This document shows, one piece after another, positions 60,567-64,000 of a stretch of DNA of 64,000 bases (position 1 is the stretch's first letter; each line of letters begins with the position of its first letter). The notes beneath the pieces were generated by a model that searched no databases, was not told where the DNA came from, and saw nothing but the letters and a program-made list of their open reading frames with translations. Where the stretch lies: positions 21,168 to 85,167 of the forward strand of contig NZ_MJGO01000023.1 of assembly GCF_001864895.1 (NCBI RefSeq), in the 5' to 3' direction. The position numbers and the translations under genes were made by a program. Source of the stretch: Curtobacterium sp. MCBA15_009 (GTDB lineage: Bacteria > Actinomycetota > Actinomycetes > Actinomycetales > Microbacteriaceae).

Positions 60567-60940
60567 GCATCCCCCTGACCTTCGCCGTCCCGCCGTTCGG
60601 CCTGGCCCCTGCCGACGTCTTCACCCTGACCCCGGTGGACGGCGCCGAGGGCCTGTTCACGCTCGTCGGCGACTCCTCGCGCTTGTTCGTGCTCGACGCC
60701 GCGGTGCACCTGCCCTCCTACGCACCGGAGCTCACCGACGAACAGGCGGCGGGGCTCTCGCTGACCGATCCCGCCGACGCCATGCTGCTCGTCGTGGCGA
60801 ACCCGGGCGGCGCGGACTCGTCCAGCACCACCGTGAACCTGCTCGCACCGATTGTCGTGAACGCCCGCACGGGCGCCGGCGCCCAGGTCATCCTGGAGGA
60901 CAGCGACCTGCCGCTGCGGGCGGAGCTCGCGCGGGCGTAG
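60563..60940 (+). CDS. fliW: flagellar assembly factor FliW
   Basis: This 125-residue protein has the FliW fold and its best motif near the C-terminus: VNLLAPIVVNARTGAGAQVI, then LEDSDLPLRAEL. The N-terminal half has FAVPPFGLAPADVFTLTPVD and YAPELTDEQAAGLSL. FliW binds CsrA and releases flagellin mRNA until free flagellin titrates FliW. CsrA is coded at 16122. The gene ends the flgN operon; a weak six-base hairpin (60962-60977) follows. Confidence 0.93.
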   Translation: MSIPLTFAVPPFGLAPADVFTLTPVDGAEGLFTLVGDSSRLFVLDAAVHLPSYAPELTDEQAAGLSLTDPADAMLLVVANPGGADSSSTTVNLLAPIVVNARTGAGAQVILEDSDLPLRAELARA

Positions 60941-60994
60941 GGGCTCGGCGACGCGGCTGACAGCTGGGGGGCCAGCTCGGTTCGCACCGACTTT

Positions 60995-61120
60995 CCGACG
61001 ATCCGCGCGTCGATCGTCACGTGGTCGGTCGCAACATGCACACGCACCAGATGCACGCGCATCGAGCGACGGAACACGCGACGATCACCTCGTGTCTTGT
61101 CGATTGATGCCCCTGCATCG
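60995..61120. repeat. 126-bp intergenic element, copy A
   Basis: This element recurs at 61230-61355 in direct orientation with roughly 85% identity by eye. Each copy contains arms of about 21 bases (GATCGTCACGTG... against GCGAC...CGATC) that pair with three or four mismatches around a 33-base loop rich in GCAC. No reading frame is conserved between copies, so it looks like a structured non-coding repeat. Confidence 0.8.
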
Positions 61121-61229
61121 GACGGCAACGGCGGTCCGGAGTGGCGACGATCGGCGCCGGCTGGCAGCGGGTGGGTGGGCGGCAGCGGCGGGCAGGCAGC
61201 AGCGGGTGGCAGCGGTGAGCACACACCTT

Positions 61230-61355
61230 GCGACAATGCGCAGGTCGATCGTCACGTGCTCGGTCGCAACATGCACACGCACCCGCTGCACGCGCATCGG
61301 GCGACAGACCACGCGCCGATCACCTGGTGTCCTGTCGACTGGTGCACCCGCATCG
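61230..61355. repeat. 126-bp intergenic element, copy B
   Basis: Second copy of the element at 60995-61120. The 109 bases between the copies are G-rich with short GGCAGCGGGTGG-like repeats and hold no gene. Together they fill the 514-base gap between fliW and the gene at 61455. Confidence 0.8.
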
Positions 61356-61454
61356 GGTGGCCCCACTCCTGCACACCTCAGCTGGTCGCCGTGACTCTCC
61401 ACAGAGCGGCGCCGAGGCACCCCGAGCGGAGCCCCGTTCAGCGACGCTGGCGTC

Positions 61455-62378
61455 GTGACCAGCGCCATCGACATCGAACTGATCCGGACCACCGGCTTGC
61501 CGCCCTCCGAACGACGGGCGCTCGAACGTGACGTCCGACGCGGGGTCCTCGAACGCATCCGGCCCGGCGTGCTCGTCCGTCCGGGCGCGCTCGCGGGGCT
61601 GCGACCCGGCGAACGGCACCACGTCATGGTGCGTGCGGCACTTCACCGACTCCGTCCGGGTGACGTGGTGTCCCACCAGTCTGCGGCGGCCGTGCTCGGC
61701 TACCCGATGCTCGGTGCTCCCCCGCCGAAGGTGCACGTCCTCGACGCGACCACGTCGCACACGCGGGTGTCCAGCTGGTTCGTCCGCCACGGCGTGCTCG
61801 CGAGACCGCCGTCCGCGGCGCTCGACGTGGCGGGTGTGCTCGTCACGACCGCTCCACGCACCGCAGTCGACGTCGCAGCGACCCGGCCGCTCGCTGTCGC
61901 CCTGCCGGTCGTCGACCACGTCCTCGCGCACCGACAGACGACTGCCGCTGCCCTGGACGGAGAAGTCGCCACCCTGACCGCTGCCCGAACGAAGGCAGCG
62001 ACAGCGATCGGCATGGGGTCGGGCCTGTCCGGATCGCCGGCCGAGTCGCTGTTCCGCGTGCGGTGCCGGGAACTCGCAGCGCCGGAGTACGTCCAACAGC
62101 ACCCGTTCCGTCGCCCGGGCACGCAGAGCGCGATCGTCGACTTCTGGTTCCCGGCACAGGGCGTCGTCGTCGAGATCGACGGTCGCGCGAAGTACGAGGA
62201 CCCCGCGATGCTCGGCGGTCGCTCCGTGGAGGACGCGCACTGGCGGGAGAAACGTCGTGAGGACTTCGTCCGCTCCTTCCCAGAGGTCCGGACGGTCGTC
62301 CGGCTCTCCTTCACGGACGTGCTGTCGGCCGACCGGGTCCGGACGGCGCTGCGGCGAGCGGAGGTGCCGTGCCGATGA
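61455..62378 (+). CDS. AbiEi-like protein with C-terminal endonuclease-like (DUF559/Vsr) domain
   Basis: This 307-residue protein has an N-terminal region like the actinobacterial AbiEi-type antitoxin proteins (RRGVLERIRPGVLVRPGAL; HVMVRAALHRLRPGDVVSHQ; SAAAVLGYPMLG). The C-terminal domain is Vsr/DUF559-like: ESLFRVRCREL, VDFWFPAQGVVVEIDGRAKY (with the Asp and Glu of a PD-(D/E)XK core) and HWREKRREDFVRSF. Proteins of this plan are common in actinobacteria, and their job is unknown. No AbiEii toxin gene lies next to it. The GTG start has GACGCT six bases upstream, a poor leaderless box. Confidence 0.7.
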   Translation: MTSAIDIELIRTTGLPPSERRALERDVRRGVLERIRPGVLVRPGALAGLRPGERHHVMVRAALHRLRPGDVVSHQSAAAVLGYPMLGAPPPKVHVLDATTSHTRVSSWFVRHGVLARPPSAALDVAGVLVTTAPRTAVDVAATRPLAVALPVVDHVLAHRQTTAAALDGEVATLTAARTKAATAIGMGSGLSGSPAESLFRVRCRELAAPEYVQQHPFRRPGTQSAIVDFWFPAQGVVVEIDGRAKYEDPAMLGGRSVEDAHWREKRREDFVRSFPEVRTVVRLSFTDVLSADRVRTALRRAEVPCR

Positions 62379-62401
62379 CGGACTCGAAGCCGTCGTCCCG
62401 T

Positions 62402-63064
62402 TCAGCGGCGAGGCGCGTCGGGGTGGTGCGCCCGCTGCCGCTCGACCTCCGGCGGGGTGGAGCCCCCGGTCACCACGGCGACCTCGCCGACACCGATCCG
62501 CACACCGTGCACGCGACCGGTGCCCTTGACGACGCCCGCACGACGGTCCGGGTCGGGTTCACGGTGGTCCCCTCCCGCCGCGAGCACGGCGTCCCGCAGC
62601 GAGACGGACCCGAGCACCTGGGCACCGGCGCCGATGTCGGCCGGCGCCTCGACCACGCACCCGCCGCGGAGCCGGGCGGCGGCACCGATCGCGACGTCGA
62701 CCACCGTGTCCACCGACGCGGCGGTCACCTCCGAGCGGTACGCCGTGATCGTCACGGGTCCCGGCCCGAGTTCGGCACCGCCACCGACCCGGACGTGGGA
62801 CCCGTGCGCGACGACCGTGACCGGTCCGGGACCGAGGCGGGCGCCGGTCTCCACGACGATCGTCCCGCCGTCCCGGGTCTCCAGGGTCGTCGACGGGTGC
62901 AGCACCACGCCGGGGTGGACTGTCGCACCGGTCCCGAGCAGCACGGACGCGGGATCGAGCACGAGCACCTCCGGGGCGAGTGCCACGACCTCCGCGACGG
63001 TGCGGAAGCCGGCGGTGCGCCGAGCCTCGTCCAGGGCCGGTGTGCTCACGGTGCCGTCGTCCAT
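62402..63064 (-). CDS. hexapeptide-repeat (left-handed beta-helix) protein
   Basis: This 220-residue protein has runs of the hexapeptide pattern between about residues 38 and 160: VLLGTGATVHPGVVLHPSTT, VVETGARLGPGPVTVVAHGS, VDVAIGAAARLRGGCVVEAP and ADIGAGAQVLGSVSLRDAVL. That fold is found in acyl- and nucleotidyl-transferases of sugar metabolism. No catalytic His is evident, so the activity is open. GGGAGG precedes the ATG. It converges on the gene at 61455 (23 bases) and is divergent from the next gene. Confidence 0.7.
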   Translation of the reverse strand: MDDGTVSTPALDEARRTAGFRTVAEVVALAPEVLVLDPASVLLGTGATVHPGVVLHPSTTLETRDGGTIVVETGARLGPGPVTVVAHGSHVRVGGGAELGPGPVTITAYRSEVTAASVDTVVDVAIGAAARLRGGCVVEAPADIGAGAQVLGSVSLRDAVLAAGGDHREPDPDRRAGVVKGTGRVHGVRIGVGEVAVVTGGSTPPEVERQRAHHPDAPRR

Positions 63065-63090
63065 CCCGGCAGCCTCCCACGTCCTCGGCG

Positions 63091-63096
63091 TACGGT
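63091..63096 (+). promoter_or_regulatory. -10 box of a leaderless promoter
   Basis: TACGGT ends six bases before the ATG at 63103, in the same 11-base string found before the gene at 11380. Confidence 0.5.
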
Positions 63097-63102
63097 GGGC
63101 GA

Positions 63103-63972
63103 ATGGCTCGTGCCCCGAAGAACCAGGCGATCGTGCCGCTGCCGAACGCCCCGGTCGTCCCCACTGCTCCCGACGACGACCACCGGATCCCGGTCGCCGA
63201 GAACACCGGATGGGTCAAGTGGCTCGACCGTGTGATCAGTGTGCAGCGCCCGGTCGTGGTCGCCCACGTCAACGCCATCCGACGCCGTCGCCCGGACGCC
63301 ACCCCCGCCGAGGTGATCCAGATCCTCGAGTGCCAGTACCTCGCGGCCGTCACCACCGGCGGCGCAGCGGTGGGCGCGAGTGCGGTCATCCCCGGCGTCG
63401 GGATGGCGGCAGCGCTGAGCCTGAGCGGTGCGGAGACCGTCGGGTTCCTCGAGACCACGGCGCTCTTCGCCCAGTCGGTCACCGAGGTGCACGGCATCGC
63501 GCTCGACGACCCGGAACGCGCCCGCACGCTCGTCATGGCCATGATCCTCGGCGCCCCGGGTACGCAGCTCATCAAGCAGCTCGCGGGTCAGGCGGCCGGT
63601 GGTCAGGCGCGGACGGCGTTCTGGGGCGAGATGGTCACCGCCTCGCTGCCGAAGCAGGTCGTCAGCGGCATCGGCGGCCAGGTCCGCTCGCAGTTCGTCA
63701 AGCGGTTCGCCGCTCGGCAGGGTTCGACGATCCTCGGGCGGGCCCTCCCGTTCGGCATCGGAGCGGCCGTCGGCGGGCTCGGCAACCACGCGCTCGGGCG
63801 CAAGGTGATCCAGGCTTCGCGGACGGGCTTCGGCATGCCGCCGGCGCAGTTCCCGATCGTGCTCGAGGTCGCCGGCTCGAAGCGCGAGGCGCGGAAGGCG
63901 ATCAAGGCGTCGAAGAAGTCCCACGGTGCGCAGGACGACGACCTCTGGCCGGACGACCGACCAGCCGCCTGA
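63103..63972 (+). CDS. EcsC-like protein of unknown function
   Basis: This 289-residue protein has a hydrophobic, Gly/Ala-rich region at about residues 80-125 (LAAVTTGGAAVGASAVIPGV, GMAAALSLSGAETVGFLETT) that resembles EcsC-family proteins. The C-terminus is basic, then acidic (KREARKAIKASKKSHGAQDD). It is probably membrane-associated. The ATG was chosen because of the TACGGT box six bases upstream; the frame is open further left through the divergent gene. Complete within the window. Confidence 0.65.
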   Translation: MARAPKNQAIVPLPNAPVVPTAPDDDHRIPVAENTGWVKWLDRVISVQRPVVVAHVNAIRRRRPDATPAEVIQILECQYLAAVTTGGAAVGASAVIPGVGMAAALSLSGAETVGFLETTALFAQSVTEVHGIALDDPERARTLVMAMILGAPGTQLIKQLAGQAAGGQARTAFWGEMVTASLPKQVVSGIGGQVRSQFVKRFAARQGSTILGRALPFGIGAAVGGLGNHALGRKVIQASRTGFGMPPAQFPIVLEVAGSKREARKAIKASKKSHGAQDDDLWPDDRPAA

Positions 63973-64000
63973 CGCCGGAGGACCCACCCGAAGCCTGGTG

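Overview
The window is high-GC DNA with dense, mostly GC-ending codon use. Genes often overlap by ATGA or GTGA, GTG starts are frequent, and several genes look leaderless (a TANNNT box 6-7 bases before the start codon). Together with the flagellar gene set (CsrA/FliW, no L- or P-ring genes) and the tRNA grouping, this points to a motile actinobacterium. My best guess is Microbacteriaceae, Curtobacterium-like; this is inference, because no ribosomal RNA or other marker gene is present.

Layout. 1-4391: small membrane-protein genes and a TetR-controlled operon with a class A flavin monooxygenase. 4519-5200: four tRNA genes, Gly-Cys-Val(GAC) on the minus strand and Val(CAC) on the plus strand. 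5260-10939: a jetA-jetB-jetC (MksF/MksE/MksB, Wadjet-type SMC) operon directly behind the tRNA. No jetD nuclease gene follows; its usual place holds 440 bases of inverted motifs. 11380-15690: a small conserved-looking protein, a 35-residue membrane peptide, a POT peptide transporter and an acyl-CoA oxidase. 15691-16121: duplicated palindromic intergenic DNA.

16122-26662 (minus strand): flagellar operon flbD-motA-motB-fliM-fliN-fliO-fliP-fliQ-fliR-flhB-flhA-(degenerate flhF)-csrA. 26789-42590: a 16 kb non-flagellar block with a hypothetical protein, an HTH-MurA fusion, a Na+/H+ antiporter, DoxX, MTA/SAH nucleosidase, and a GH2 beta-galactosidase/ThuA/Gfo-Idh-MocA/CUT1 ABC transporter operon facing a ROK regulator. 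42667-57311 (minus strand): flgB-flgC-fliE-fliF-fliG-fliH-fliI-fliJ-NlpC/P60-fliK-flgD-flgE, then the filament group fliC-fliD-fliS-(fliT-like) and the sigma factor fliA. 57771-60940 (plus strand): flgN-flgK-flgL-fliW. 60941-61454: a duplicated 126-bp element. 61455-63972: an AbiEi/endonuclease-like protein, a hexapeptide-repeat protein and an EcsC-like protein.

How it fits together. The two flagellar blocks are collinear with the classical order flgB...flgE-flbD...flhF, so the 16 kb block sits exactly at the flgE/flbD junction of an ancestral operon. I find five sites matching a sigma-28 promoter of the form TAAC(G)-N15/16-NCCGATAG. They lie before flbD, fliM, flgB, fliC and flgN, so FliA could drive the whole system. 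The flagellin leader carries a hairpin with GGA in its loop and a second GGA at the ribosome binding site. This is the layout expected for CsrA repression relieved by FliW, and both genes are present. No chemotaxis genes, fliL, flgF/flgG, flhG or flgM were recognised.
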